A model generated the notes under the pieces. It worked only from the letters and a program-made list of their open reading frames with translations. It was not told the DNA's origin and ran no database searches. Below are positions 35,306 to 44,795 of a DNA stretch of 64,000 nt, piece after piece. Numbering within the stretch: the stretch's first letter is position 1; every line of letters begins with the position of its first letter. Origin of the DNA: Cohnella sp. SGD-V74 (GTDB lineage Bacteria; Bacillota; Bacilli; Paenibacillales; Paenibacillaceae); assembly GCF_003001675.1 (NCBI RefSeq), contig NZ_PVYW01000003.1:434001-498000 (forward strand), in the 5' to 3' direction. The translations under genes were made by a program, and so were the position numbers.

Positions 35306-35923
35306 TTAGTCCGTATCGAGCTCGCGATCCAGATCTTCCAAGGACAGCTGACGTCCTTCGATCCGATCGAACAGCATCTTCGTTCTTTCTTCCAATTCGT
35401 CGTCCCCGTCCGCGATCGTCGGCTCCGGCAGGCTCTGAATGCTCGGCAAGCCGAAATAGTCGAGGAACGACTTCGTCGTGCCGTACAGGATCGGCCTGCC
35501 GATCGCGTCGGCTCTGCCCTTCTCCTCGATCAGATCCTTGTTCACCAGATGGTGAATCGGACGATCGGCTTTCACGCCGCGAATCTCCTCGATCTCGATC
35601 CGGGTAATCGGCTGCCTGTAAGCGATGATCGCGAGCGTCTCCAGCGCGGCTTGCGACAGCGAAGAACGGGAAGGAGAGTACGCCAATTTCTCGAAATAAG
35701 GCGCGTGTTCGATGACGGTCGTCAGACGATATCCTCCGGCGACTTCGGCGATGCGGATGCCTCGGTTCTTCTTGACGAATTCCTTCTGAAGATCCTTGAA
35801 TACGTCCGTGACGACTTCCACGTCCGTCTCCACCACTTCCGCCGCCGTCTTGGCGCTGATTCCTTCGTCTCCGGATACGAACAGCAAGCCTTCAAGTACC
35901 GATTTCAATGTCGAGTAATTCAT
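35306..35923 (-). CDS. scpB: Segregation and condensation protein ScpB
   Basis: 205 residues from ATG 35923 (MNYSTLKSVLEGLLFVSGDEG). Two winged-helix domains; conserved TLAIIAYRQPITRIEIEEIRGV and YGTTKSFLDYFGL are intact. Acts with ScpA and SMC in chromosome condensation and segregation. Its start lies 32 bp inside the end of scpA, so translation is coupled. Confidence 0.93.
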   Translation of the reverse strand: MNYSTLKSVLEGLLFVSGDEGISAKTAAEVVETDVEVVTDVFKDLQKEFVKKNRGIRIAEVAGGYRLTTVIEHAPYFEKLAYSPSRSSLSQAALETLAIIAYRQPITRIEIEEIRGVKADRPIHHLVNKDLIEEKGRADAIGRPILYGTTKSFLDYFGLPSIQSLPEPTIADGDDELEERTKMLFDRIEGRQLSLEDLDRELDTD

Positions 35924-36683
35924 CGTTCTCTTCTCTCCCCGTCCACGACAACACGATTTCATCGAACAGCGCGTTCTGATGGCACGAAACCCATCTTCGC
36001 TTCATTAACTCCAGAATCGCCAGGAAGGTGACCACGATCTCCTCGCGATCGTCCGCTTCCCTCAGCAGCTGCGAAAACAACAGCTTCCCTTCGGTCGAAC
36101 GGTTCTTGAGCGTATGAACGATGTCGCGAATCCGGTCCTTGACCGAAATCTCGTCCTTGCGAATGGAAGATACCCGGTTTCTTCCGGCCAGACGCCTCAT
36201 CGCTTTCTGAAAAGCGCTCACCAGATCGTTCACGTGCAAGCCTTCGACCGGATTCGTCTTGATCGCCTTCTCGTACGGAGTGAGATCCGCGGGCTCGCGC
36301 GTGTACACTTGGCTGCGGTCCCATTCCTTCTCCCGAAGCTGTCCGGCTACCGACTTGAACTTGCGGTACTCGATCAGCTTGCGGATCAGTTCCTCCCGCG
36401 GATCGAGCTCATCGTCTTCGTCGACCGTCAGCCACGGCTCTTCCGTTACGGGAGGCTTCGGCAGCAGCTGCCTGCTCTTCATCGAGAGCAGCGTCGCCGC
36501 CATAACGAGAAACTCGCTGGTAATGTCAAGCTCGAGCTCCTGCATAGCCGCCAAATATTCCATATATTGATCGGTAATGTCGCTGATCGATATATCCTGA
36601 ATATCGATTTCCGCCTTGTCGATAAGATGGAGCAGCAAATCGAGCGGACCTTCGAACGTCTCCAGCTTGTACAGCATTGCCAC
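35892..36683 (-). CDS. scpA: Segregation and condensation protein ScpA (kleisin)
   Basis: 263 residues from GTG 36683, with AGGAGGAG at 8 bp. N-terminal kleisin motif YKLETFEGPLDLLLHLIDKAEIDI, a middle acidic linker, and the C-terminal winged helix ending in LAILELMKRRWVSCHQ. Bridges SMC heads. It follows ribH by 58 bp with no visible terminator; the ribT gene that sits between them in Bacillus subtilis is absent. Confidence 0.93.
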   Translation of the reverse strand: MAMLYKLETFEGPLDLLLHLIDKAEIDIQDISISDITDQYMEYLAAMQELELDITSEFLVMAATLLSMKSRQLLPKPPVTEEPWLTVDEDDELDPREELIRKLIEYRKFKSVAGQLREKEWDRSQVYTREPADLTPYEKAIKTNPVEGLHVNDLVSAFQKAMRRLAGRNRVSSIRKDEISVKDRIRDIVHTLKNRSTEGKLLFSQLLREADDREEIVVTFLAILELMKRRWVSCHQNALFDEIVLSWTGREENDELLDIEIGT

Positions 36684-36741
36684 GCGGGTTTCTCCTCCTG
36701 CCTCTGCGCACGATCCTGTCTATCCCTAAAATAAGATCTTA

Positions 36742-37212
36742 TCAGCCGGAGATCGCCCGCGTCAAATTCGCCATCTCGATCGCCGTCGCAGCGGCGTCCC
36801 AACCTTTGTTGCCCGCTTTCGTTCCCGCGCGTTCCACGGCCTGCTCGATGCTGTCCGTCGTCAGCACGCCGAAGATCGTCGGCACGCCCGTCTTCAGCGA
36901 AATCGCGGCAACGCCCTTCGCTACTTCGTTGCAGACGTAGTCGAAATGCGGCGTGGAGCCGCGGATGACCGCGCCGAGCGTAATGACCGCGTCGTATTTG
37001 CCGCTCTCGGCCAGCTTCTGGGCGATCAGCGGAATTTCGAACGCTCCCGGAACCCATGCGATCTCGATCTCGTCCTCTTGCGCCCCGTGGCGCTTAAGCG
37101 CGTCAAGCGCTCCGCCGAGCAGCTTGGACGAAATAAACTCGTTGAATCTTCCGACGACGACCGCGTATTTTAACCCTTTGGATACTAAGTGACCTTCATA
37201 TACGATAGACAT
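36742..37212 (-). CDS. ribH: 6,7-dimethyl-8-ribityllumazine synthase RibH
   Basis: 156 residues. Signatures: [49 protein letters not shown], and [23 protein letters not shown] with the expected active-site His. Condenses the pyrimidine from the RibD branch with 3,4-dihydroxybutanone phosphate. Last gene of the rib operon. Confidence 0.96.
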   Translation of the reverse strand: MSIVYEGHLVSKGLKYAVVVGRFNEFISSKLLGGALDALKRHGAQEDEIEIAWVPGAFEIPLIAQKLAESGKYDAVITLGAVIRGSTPHFDYVCNEVAKGVAAISLKTGVPTIFGVLTTDSIEQAVERAGTKAGNKGWDAAATAIEMANLTRAISG

Positions 37213-37226
37213 ATTCGTTCATCCTC

Positions 37227-38456
37227 TCAAATGTTGTAGTCGGGCTCGCCTTGGAACGACAGCAGATGGCCCAGCTTCGCTTTTTTGGTATGCAAATATC
37301 CGGTATTGTCTTCGTTCTCCTGCATCTGGATCGCAACGCGCTCGACGACGTTTAAGCCGTACCCTTCCAGACCCTTGATCTTGCGCGGATTGTTCGTCAG
37401 CAGCCGAATGTCGCGAATGCCGAGATCTTTCAAAATTTGCGCCCCGATGCCGTAATCGCGCAAGTCGGGCGCGAATCCCAACTTGATATTCGCGTCGACC
37501 GTATCCAATCCCTGCTCCTGCAGCTCGTAGGCCCGCAATTTGTTGATCAGGCCGATGCCGCGTCCTTCCTGCCGCATGTAGAGCAGCACGCCGCTGCCCG
37601 CTTCGTCGATCTGCCTGAGCGCGGCTTCCAATTGGGGACCGCAATCGCAGCGATGGGAATGGAACACGTCGCCGGTCAAGCACTCGGAATGCACGCGCAC
37701 GAGCACCGGCCTGGAACCGTCGATCTCTCCCTTAACGAAGGCGACATGCTCCTTGCGGTCGACTTCGTTCGAATAGGCGATCGCCTGGAACGTTCCGAAG
37801 TCCGTCGGCAGGCGTACGGCGACTTCCCGCTTGACGAGCTTCTCCTTCTCGTTGCGGTAATGAATCAGATCCTTGATCGTGATCAGCTTCAGTCCGTGCT
37901 CCCGGGCGAAAATCTGCAGATCCGGCAATCTCGCCATCGTTCCGTCTTCCTTGATGACTTCGCAGATAACGGCCGCCGGCGCGGAATCGCTCATTCTCGC
38001 CAGATCGATCGCCGCTTCCGTATGGCCCGCCCGTCTGAGCACGCCTCCGTTCTTGGCGATCAGCGGGAAAATGTGGCCCGGCCTGCGGAAGTCGCCCGGC
38101 CTAGCCTCCGGATCGATCATCGCCTGCACCGTCAGCGAACGCTCGTGAGCGGAAATTCCCGTCGTCGTGGACACGTGATCGACCGAAACGGTAAACGCCG
38201 TGCCGTGATAATCCGTATTGTGATTGACCATCGGCGGCAAGTCAAGAGCTTCCGCGCGTTCCTGGGTAATCGGAACGCAGAGCAGCCCGCGGGCCTCCTT
38301 GATCATGAAGTTGATCACTTCCGGCGTCGCCTTATCGGCCAGCGCGATCAGATCCCCTTCGTTCTCCCTGTCTTCGTCGTCGACGACGATGATGATCTTC
38401 CCTTGCTTCAAATCCTCGATCGCGTCGTCAATCCGGTCAAACTGATGCTCTTCCAT
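37227..38456 (-). CDS. ribBA: Bifunctional DHBP synthase / GTP cyclohydrolase II RibBA
   Basis: 409 residues from ATG 38456 (MEEHQFD), which follows AAAGGAGAG; longer open frame upstream overlaps ribE and is not used. N-terminal DHBP synthase (about 1-205; [49 protein letters not shown]). C-terminal GTP cyclohydrolase II (about 206-400; [20 protein letters not shown] zinc Cys, [11 protein letters not shown]). Both active sites look complete. Confidence 0.96.
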   Translation of the reverse strand: MEEHQFDRIDDAIEDLKQGKIIIVVDDEDRENEGDLIALADKATPEVINFMIKEARGLLCVPITQERAEALDLPPMVNHNTDYHGTAFTVSVDHVSTTTGISAHERSLTVQAMIDPEARPGDFRRPGHIFPLIAKNGGVLRRAGHTEAAIDLARMSDSAPAAVICEVIKEDGTMARLPDLQIFAREHGLKLITIKDLIHYRNEKEKLVKREVAVRLPTDFGTFQAIAYSNEVDRKEHVAFVKGEIDGSRPVLVRVHSECLTGDVFHSHRCDCGPQLEAALRQIDEAGSGVLLYMRQEGRGIGLINKLRAYELQEQGLDTVDANIKLGFAPDLRDYGIGAQILKDLGIRDIRLLTNNPRKIKGLEGYGLNVVERVAIQMQENEDNTGYLHTKKAKLGHLLSFQGEPDYNI

Positions 38457-38470
38457 GTTGGCCTCTCCTT

Positions 38471-39139
38471 TCACATAAATCCGTTGTCGCGCAATATCGA
38501 CTCTGTCAATCCTCCGGCCTTGCGAGCGGAAGGAGCTTGATCCCGCCAGTTCAGCAGATGGTCGACGTATTTGCCGAGAATATCGCATTCGATATTAAGC
38601 GTGTCGCCCGGGTGCTTGTGCTGCAGCACCGTTTCGCGAAGCGTGTGGGGAATGATCGATACCGTGAACGCGCCGGCATCCGGGTCGGTCGAGACGACCG
38701 TCAAGCTGATTCCGTCCAGCGTAATCGAGCCTTGCTGCACGACGTGGCGCAGCATGGACCGATCGTCGGGCTCGATCGCGAAGACGACGGCGTTGGCTTC
38801 GGCCGTTCGACCTCTGATCGTCCCCGTGCCGTCCACATGTCCTTGCACGAGATGTCCGCCGAACCGGGCTCCGGCCTGCATCGCCCGCTCCAGGTTCAGC
38901 GGAGCGCCCGGTTTGAGCGCGCTCAGGTTCGTGTGACGGTAAGTTTCCGGCATCACGTCCACCGCGAAGCTCGTTCTATCGAACTCGACGACGGTCAGGC
39001 ATACTCCGTTGACCGCGATGCTGTCGCCGAGCTTGACGTCCTCCAATACCTTGGAAGCCGCGATGCCGAGGATCATCGCCTCTCCCCTTCGCTGCACCGA
39101 GCGCAGCACGCCCATTTCTTCAATAAGTCCCGTAAACAT
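38471..39139 (-). CDS. ribE: Riboflavin synthase alpha chain RibE
   Basis: 222 residues with two lumazine-binding repeats. N-terminal [25 protein letters not shown] in the first repeat; [12 protein letters not shown] and LGKYVDHLL in the second. Dismutates two lumazine molecules to riboflavin. Starts 2 bp after the ribD stop. Confidence 0.96.
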   Translation of the reverse strand: MFTGLIEEMGVLRSVQRRGEAMILGIAASKVLEDVKLGDSIAVNGVCLTVVEFDRTSFAVDVMPETYRHTNLSALKPGAPLNLERAMQAGARFGGHLVQGHVDGTGTIRGRTAEANAVVFAIEPDDRSMLRHVVQQGSITLDGISLTVVSTDPDAGAFTVSIIPHTLRETVLQHKHPGDTLNIECDILGKYVDHLLNWRDQAPSARKAGGLTESILRDNGFM

Positions 39140-39141
39140 GG

Positions 39142-40290
39142 TTAGTCTTCCTCCTTGCCTGCACGCTCAAGCGGTTCCGCCCCGGGTGGGGCAAGCCGGT
39201 TGTCGGGATACCCGGTCACGCACCAATCGTCTCCGTAGCTTTGCATCGTTACTCTCGCGAGACGAAGCGCCGCGGACATTTCGTTAGGGCCGACATAGGA
39301 GAATGCGGACGGAGCCCCTTCTCCTCCGACGATAATCGGAGCGTAGAACAGCATCGCCTTATCGATGAGGCCCGCTTCCAGCATAGCGCCATTGAGCACG
39401 CCGCCGCCTTCCAGCAGCACCGAGCTGATCCCTCGTTCCCCCAGCGCCTTCATCGCCGAAGCCAGATCGACGCGCTCGCCGTCTCCGTGACGCAGCACCT
39501 CCGCGCCAAGCTCTCTGAGCCGCTCAGCTCTCCCCTCGTCCGCTTGAAGCGTAGTCAGAACGATCGTCGGGGCGGCGTCGTTCAGCACTCTTGCGGTCGA
39601 AGGGACGTTCAGCTTGGAATCGACGACGATGCGCGTCGGGTTCAGCGCAGGCACGCCGAGGCGGGTCGTCAGCTCGGGATCGTCGGCCAGCACCGTCTGC
39701 ACGCCGACCATAATCCCGCTGTGGCGATGCCGCAGCGTGTGAACGGCTTCCCGGGCCGCGGCGCCCGTAATCCAGCGGCTGTGGCCCGTATGCGTGGCGA
39801 TGCGCCCGTCCAGGCTTAGCGCCGTCTTCAGCGTAACGAAAGGCAGTCCGGTACGAATGAACTTGTTGAACGCCTCGTTCTGAGCAGACGCTTCCGCCTC
39901 CAGCACGCCGGTCAGCACCTCGATGCCCGCTTCGCGCAGTCTGGCGATCCCCCGACCGGCGACGAGCGGATTCGGATCGACCGCGGCGACGACGACGCGA
40001 GACACGCCTTCTTCGATCAGCCGCTCGCAGCAAGGCGGCGTCTGTCCGTAGTGACTGCAAGGCTCAAGCGTGACATATGCGGTCGCCCCGCGGGCCTGAG
40101 CGCCGGCCATATTCAGCGCATGCACTTCCGCATGGCCTTCGCCCCGCTTCAGATGGGCGCCCAAGCCGACGATTCGCCCTTCCTTCACGACGACGCAGCC
40201 GACGACGGGATTAACGCCGGTCTGTCCGGAAGCCCCGTCCGCCAAATTAAGCGCCAACCGCATGTAATATTCGTCATTCAGTATGTCCAT
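39142..40290 (-). CDS. ribD: Bifunctional pyrimidine deaminase / reductase RibD
   Basis: 382 residues from ATG 40290 (MDILNDEYYM), with GGAGGAG before it. N-terminal deaminase: GHAEVHAL and PCSHYGQTPPCCERLI zinc ligands. C-terminal reductase (about 150-360): KTALSLDGRIAT, SRWITG, LLEGGGVLNG. First gene of the rib operon, under an FMN riboswitch and terminator located 270-530 bp upstream. Confidence 0.96.
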   Translation of the reverse strand: MDILNDEYYMRLALNLADGASGQTGVNPVVGCVVVKEGRIVGLGAHLKRGEGHAEVHALNMAGAQARGATAYVTLEPCSHYGQTPPCCERLIEEGVSRVVVAAVDPNPLVAGRGIARLREAGIEVLTGVLEAEASAQNEAFNKFIRTGLPFVTLKTALSLDGRIATHTGHSRWITGAAAREAVHTLRHRHSGIMVGVQTVLADDPELTTRLGVPALNPTRIVVDSKLNVPSTARVLNDAAPTIVLTTLQADEGRAERLRELGAEVLRHGDGERVDLASAMKALGERGISSVLLEGGGVLNGAMLEAGLIDKAMLFYAPIIVGGEGAPSAFSYVGPNEMSAALRLARVTMQSYGDDWCVTGYPDNRLAPPGAEPLERAGKEED

Positions 40291-40321
40291 CTGTCTCCTC
40301 CTCTCCTGCCGTCGGTCAGAC

Positions 40322-40354
40322 AAAAAGCCCCCGGGAGCGAATCATCCCGGGGGC
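40322..40354 (-). terminator. Riboswitch-controlled terminator before ribD
   Basis: Perfect 10-bp stem GCCCCCGGGA / TCCCGGGGGC with an 8-nt loop, followed by TTTTTG on the minus strand. It lies 31 bp upstream of the ribD ATG and about 210 nt after the FMN aptamer, so it is the likely expression platform. Confidence 0.88.
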
Positions 40355-40563
40355 GTTAAATGCACAGCGATAAACAGGCCTTCAGGTCGTGTCCCGAAAA
40401 GCAAGGGGAAACAGCAGCTTAGAATCGAATCGACAAGCATACTGAAACAACCCGTCGCAACGCAGGTTTGTGAAAAAAGGAACAATCAAGTCCGACACAT
40501 GCCGGATTCCCCGTTACCCGCGAGTCGACGCTTTCCAATTTGACACGGCATGGCCGCTGTGCT

Positions 40564-40755
40564 TCCTTCTCCCATCCAGACTGTTACTGTCGGTCCCGGA
40601 TTCTCACCAGGTCCACCGCAAAGCGTCCGCCGGATCAACCGGAAGAAGCGATGACGGGTCACGGACTGACGGCGGCGAAATCGGCTTCGATGCGATCGAT
40701 GGCCGAAGTGCTGCCGATCACCGTCGGTGGGGAATTGCGCCCCGCCCCGAAGGAT
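40564..40755 (-). promoter_or_regulatory. FMN riboswitch (RFN element)
   Basis: Minus-strand RFN hallmarks: 5' ATCCTTCGGGG, CAATTCCCCACCGACGGTGAT, a variable arm, CAGTCCGTGACCC, a second variable arm, GGTGGACCTGGTGAGAATCC, GGGACCGACAGTAACAGTC and the closing TGGATGGGAGAAGGA that pairs with the 5' end. FMN binding is expected to favour the downstream terminator and lower rib expression. Confidence 0.95.
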
Positions 40756-40773
40756 AAGCAACTATTGTATGTC

Positions 40774-40802
40774 AGTGTATCACTCCGCCTGCCAAATTGC
40801 AA
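40774..40802 (-). promoter_or_regulatory. Promoter of the rib operon (sigma-A type)
   Basis: TTGCAA (40797-40802), 17 bp, TACACT (40774-40779) on the minus strand. A start about 7 bp further places the RNA 5' end roughly 10 nt before the riboswitch. It lies in the 20-50 bp after the ppiB stop. Confidence 0.55.
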
Positions 40803-40823
40803 GCGGTCAGGTTGGAATTATTG

Positions 40824-41249
40824 TCAGCTGACGCGGACGGATTCCATCTTGTCCTGCCCTTTGAACGCGTCCACATGCTCCATGCCGGACGTTACTTTGC
40901 CGAATACGGTATGTACGCCGTCCAGGTGAGGCTGCGGTTGGAAGCAAATATAGAACTGGCTGCCCCCGGTATTCGGTCCGCGGTGAGCCATCGCCAGACT
41001 TCCGCGCTCGTGCCTGTTCTTGTTGTGCTCGCAGTTAATCGTGTAGCCTGGTCCGCCGGTTCCATTGCCGTTCGGGCAGCCGCCTTGCGCGACGAAGTTC
41101 GGAATGACACGGTGGAACGGAATGCCGTCGTAGAAGCCTTCGTTAGCCAGCTTCTCGAAGTTCGCGACCGTGCCCGGCGCGTCCTGGTCGAACAGTTCAA
41201 GGACGACTTCGTTGCCGTCCGCCATTTTGATAATTGCTTGTTTAGCCAA
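40824..41249 (-). CDS. ppiB: Peptidyl-prolyl cis-trans isomerase, cyclophilin type
   Basis: 141 residues from TTG 41249 (GAGGAGGA before it). Cyclophilin core: [58 protein letters not shown]. Active-site Arg, Phe, Gln and His are present. Cytoplasmic single-domain form as in Bacillus PpiB. Stands between lysA and the rib operon, a common order in Bacillota. Confidence 0.95.
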   Translation of the reverse strand: MAKQAIIKMADGNEVVLELFDQDAPGTVANFEKLANEGFYDGIPFHRVIPNFVAQGGCPNGNGTGGPGYTINCEHNKNRHERGSLAMAHRGPNTGGSQFYICFQPQPHLDGVHTVFGKVTSGMEHVDAFKGQDKMESVRVS

Positions 41250-41388
41250 TGGTGTATCCTCCTCAAGTTCGGTTCACCCTATTTTACAACATTTCCTTGC
41301 CGTCGCACCACCTGTCCATGTCGACAAGCCGCTGTAACGCCGCTCTGGCAGCGCTGCCAGATTCTCGGACGGACGCGATGCACCCCCG

Positions 41389-41426
41389 CTAAAATGAACG
41401 CCGCGCCCCTGTGCAGGGACGCGGCG
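41389..41426 (-). terminator. Terminator after lysA
   Basis: Stem CGCCGCG(T)CCCTG / CAGGG(G)CGCGGCG with one mismatch on the minus strand, followed by TTCATTTTAG. It starts 14 bp past the lysA stop. Confidence 0.75.
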
Positions 41427-41439
41427 CTCAGTGCCATGC

Positions 41440-42771
41440 TTATTTCGCGACCGCTTGTTTCTGCAGGCGCTGCGGGATGACGTCGTTGCCGACGATGTTC
41501 TCGTACGTCTCGCGGGCGACGACGAGATCCGCCTGGCCGTCTCTCACGAAGACGACGGCAGGCCGGCGAATGCGGTTGTAGTTGCTCGCCATCGCGTAGT
41601 TGTACGCTCCCGTGCAGAACACGGCGAGCAGATCGCCGGATTGTACGGCAGGCAGGTTCAAATCCCAGATAAGCATATCGCCGCTCTCGCAGCATTTGCC
41701 CGCGACGGAGACGACCTCTGCCGCGGAGTCGTTGGCGCGGTTCGCCAGAACCGCCTCGTATTTGGACTCATACAGAGCCGGACGCGGGTTGTCGGTCATG
41801 CCGCCGTCCACCGCGATATATTTGCGCACGCCCGGAATGTCTTTGCTCGTTCCGACCGTGTACAGCGTCGTGCCGGCATCGCCGACGATGCTGCGGCCCG
41901 GTTCGATCCAAATTTCCGGAAGCGGGAAGTTCGCGTTCTCGCAAGTCGTGCGAACGGCGTCCGCGATCGCTTGTACGTAAGTGCCGAGCGGCAGCGGCTG
42001 ATCGCCTTCCACGTAACGAATTCCGAATCCGCCGCCGAGGTTCAGTACCGTGAACGTATGGTTCAGCTTGTCGCGGATGTCCACCGCGAAGGCGGACACT
42101 TTTTCGACCGCCATCCGGAAGCCTTCGACTTCGAAAATTTGCGAGCCGATATGGGAATGGACGCCGAGCACTTTCAGATTCGGCAAGGAGATCGCCGTCT
42201 CGATCGCTTTGAACGCCGTGCCGTTGCCCAGGTCGAAACCGAACTTCGAGTCCTGTTGACCCGTGGAGATGTAATCGTGCGTATGGGCTTCGACCCCCGG
42301 CGTGATGCGCAGAAGCACGTTCACGCGCTTGCCTTGTTCGCCTGCCAGGGCGTTCAGAAGGTGCAGCTCGTTGAAGTTGTCGACGACGAAGCAGCCGATG
42401 TTCGCTTCCAGCGCCATCAGAATTTCTTCGGGAGTTTTATTGTTGCCGTGGAAATGAATGCGCTCGGCCGGGAAACCCGCCTGAAGCGCCGTATACAGCT
42501 CGCCGTCGGACACGACGTCGAGACTCATGCCTTCTTCTTCGGCCACGCGGCACATCGCCATGACGCAAAACGCCTTGGAGGCGTAAGCGACTTGATGGCG
42601 CATGCCCGTCGCGCGGAAAGCTTCCATGAATTCGCGGGCGCGCACGCGCACCAGCTCCTCGTCCACGATGTACAGCGGAGTGCCGAACTGCTTCGCCAAA
42701 TCCGTAACGTCGCATCCTCCGATTTCCAGATGACCTTTGCTATTTATTTTGCTCGTACCATGCAAGAACAT
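41440..42771 (-). CDS. lysA: Diaminopimelate decarboxylase LysA
   Basis: 443 residues from ATG 42771 (MFLHGTSKINSKG), which matches the start of Bacillus homologues; the site before it (AAGGGGAAAGAAG) is weak and the open frame runs 51 codons further up. PLP-Lys in YASKAFCVMAM, HFHGNNKTPEE, GGGFGIRY, EPGRSIVGDAGT and CESGDML motifs are all present. Converts meso-DAP to lysine in the cytoplasm. The 234-bp leader shows no clear L-box. Confidence 0.95.
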   Translation of the reverse strand: MFLHGTSKINSKGHLEIGGCDVTDLAKQFGTPLYIVDEELVRVRAREFMEAFRATGMRHQVAYASKAFCVMAMCRVAEEEGMSLDVVSDGELYTALQAGFPAERIHFHGNNKTPEEILMALEANIGCFVVDNFNELHLLNALAGEQGKRVNVLLRITPGVEAHTHDYISTGQQDSKFGFDLGNGTAFKAIETAISLPNLKVLGVHSHIGSQIFEVEGFRMAVEKVSAFAVDIRDKLNHTFTVLNLGGGFGIRYVEGDQPLPLGTYVQAIADAVRTTCENANFPLPEIWIEPGRSIVGDAGTTLYTVGTSKDIPGVRKYIAVDGGMTDNPRPALYESKYEAVLANRANDSAAEVVSVAGKCCESGDMLIWDLNLPAVQSGDLLAVFCTGAYNYAMASNYNRIRRPAVVFVRDGQADLVVARETYENIVGNDVIPQRLQKQAVAK

Positions 42772-43005
42772 AACTTCTTTCCCCTTTGGCGAATATTTCC
42801 GGAATCGGGCCGTCGTGCGGCTTTCCGGTGTTTGCACTTTAACACTCAGTATAACGGAAAACCGGCCAAGGGGATATGGAGGATTTGCCACAACATTTGC
42901 ATTAACCTTCAAGAGGTTGTTCAAAAAGTTCGCTTTTGATCACGAAGACTCGCCGGCGGGTTCGCCCATCTCAAGCCCAAACGGCGAAGGTCGCGATATT
43001 GTCCG

Positions 43006-44784
43006 TTAAACCGGTTGCTTGCGATTTTTTTTGGTCCGGTAAATGGAAAGTCTCTTCTTGTTGGTCGACAGCGGCATTCTGAACAGAATGTTGCGGAAAG
43101 CGACGGCGTTAAAAGGCAAGAACGGCCACAGGTATGGCGCGTTAAACGACCTCTTGAACGTCAAATACAGCAGCGTGGCGGTAGCGAGCAGGACAAAACC
43201 GATTTCCTGGAAGAAAAAGACGGACAGCAGCAAGCCCAGTCGAATGATTCGGTTGGCCAGTCCCAGCTCGTAGCTCGGCGTCGCGAACATCCCGATCGCG
43301 GATACGGCCATGTACAGGATGACCTCGTTGACGAACAGTCCGGTCTTGACCGCAATGTCCCCGATCAAGATCGCCGAGAGCAGCGTCATCGCAGTGACGA
43401 GCGGCGCAGGCGTATGAACGGCGGCAAGCCGCAGCAGATCGACGCCAATCTCCGCAATGACGAACTGGAGAATAAGCGGGATCTGACCCGCCTTGTCGGT
43501 TCCGACGAACCACAGCCAATCGGGACGGATGCCGGGATTCGCGTTGAACAGAAACCACAGCGGCATCAGGACAAGCGACGCGATAATGCCCAAGTACCGC
43601 ACCCACCTCATATAGGAGCCCATGAACGGATTTTGCCGATTCTCTTCCGCATGCTGCACCAGGTCGAAGTAAGTGGTCGGGAGCAAAATCGCGCTGGGCG
43701 ACGTATCGACGAGAACGGTCACGCTGCCGTCGAGCAATTGCGCCGCGACGACGTCCGGCCTTTCCGTGTAGCGCACCATGGGAAACGGGCTCCAGCTGCT
43801 GCTGACCGTCATCTCTTCCAGCTGCTTGTCCGCGAGCGGAAGGCCGTCGATATCGATGGCGCGGATTTTGTCCCGGATCGATTCCACCAGCTCCGTATTC
43901 GCGATATCGTCGATGTATCCGATGCAGACGTCGGTCTGGGTGCGTCTGCCGACCTTCATGATCTCGAAGCGCAAATTCGGATCGCGAAGCCGGCGCCGGA
44001 CGAGCGCGACGTTCGTCAGCAGCGTCTCGGTAAAGCCGTCCTGGCTGCCTCTGACGACCTTCTCCAGCGAAGGCTGCTCCGGGCTTCGCGCCGGAAACGA
44101 CTTCGCGTCGATCATGAGAGCGGCCGGCTGCCCGTCCACGTAGAACGCCGTGTTGCCCATCAGAACTTCGTCGATCATCTGCGGGAACGATTCCGTCTTC
44201 TTGATCTGGACCGCGGGCACGTAACATTCGAGAAAAGCGTGCAGCGCATCGGAATCGAGCGAGCTGTCGGGATCCAGATAGGTCAGTCTTTTGATAATTT
44301 CCGTCAGCGACGCGTCCTTGGCGAACACGCTAAGGAACAGCATCGCCACCTTCCTGCCGCCGAACGTCATCTCGCGCACTTGGACTTCGAAGCTCTTGTC
44401 GAGACCGATCGTCTCGGTCAGCAGCTCCTTCCACCGCTCAAGATCAGAGGGAATTCGCTCCTGGGACTTGCGGGCCGTCTCCGAGGCCGAGGGCATCGGC
44501 TCCTCTTCTTTGTCTTGCTTTCCGCCTTCCCCTTCATCCCGCTTCCGAGAGTCCTCCCCCCGAGCATGCGAGCCTTCTTCCCGATCTTGCGAGCCTCCCC
44601 GGGCATGCGAGCCCTCTTCGCGGTCTTGCGAGTCTTCTTCGTCTCTCCGGCCCGACCTTCTTCGTCCCGACGGCCCTCTATCGTCCTCGTGCCGTCCGCT
44701 CTCTTCGCCCAATTCCTTGGGGAATTTCATCGGACGGCCGGCGTTCTTCAAATCCATGCTTCCGTGTTCGGTCGTTTCCATCAT
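43006..44784 (-). CDS. spoVAF: Stage V sporulation protein AF (GerA-type germination subunit) with charged insert
   Basis: 592 residues from ATG 44784, with AAGGAG at 7 bp, just after the spoVAB stop. GerA/SpoVAF core from about residue 110 on: SLTEIIKRLTYLDPDSSLDSDALHAFLE, GSQDGFTETLLTNVALVRRRLRDP, VLVDTSPSAILLPTTYFDL, and five hydrophobic segments in the C-terminal half. The N-terminal 25-100 region is a highly charged low-complexity stretch with a direct repeat of SQDREEGSHARG, not present in Bacillus SpoVAF. Acts with spore membrane channel SpoVA in germination by family knowledge. Confidence 0.9.
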   Translation of the reverse strand: MMETTEHGSMDLKNAGRPMKFPKELGEESGRHEDDRGPSGRRRSGRRDEEDSQDREEGSHARGGSQDREEGSHARGEDSRKRDEGEGGKQDKEEEPMPSASETARKSQERIPSDLERWKELLTETIGLDKSFEVQVREMTFGGRKVAMLFLSVFAKDASLTEIIKRLTYLDPDSSLDSDALHAFLECYVPAVQIKKTESFPQMIDEVLMGNTAFYVDGQPAALMIDAKSFPARSPEQPSLEKVVRGSQDGFTETLLTNVALVRRRLRDPNLRFEIMKVGRRTQTDVCIGYIDDIANTELVESIRDKIRAIDIDGLPLADKQLEEMTVSSSWSPFPMVRYTERPDVVAAQLLDGSVTVLVDTSPSAILLPTTYFDLVQHAEENRQNPFMGSYMRWVRYLGIIASLVLMPLWFLFNANPGIRPDWLWFVGTDKAGQIPLILQFVIAEIGVDLLRLAAVHTPAPLVTAMTLLSAILIGDIAVKTGLFVNEVILYMAVSAIGMFATPSYELGLANRIIRLGLLLSVFFFQEIGFVLLATATLLYLTFKRSFNAPYLWPFLPFNAVAFRNILFRMPLSTNKKRLSIYRTKKNRKQPV

Positions 44785-44795
44785 GTTCACGCTCC

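Noticed and set aside
42772-43005. Lysine riboswitch (L-box) or T-box before lysA
   Set aside because: No recognisable core motifs of either element were found in the leader.
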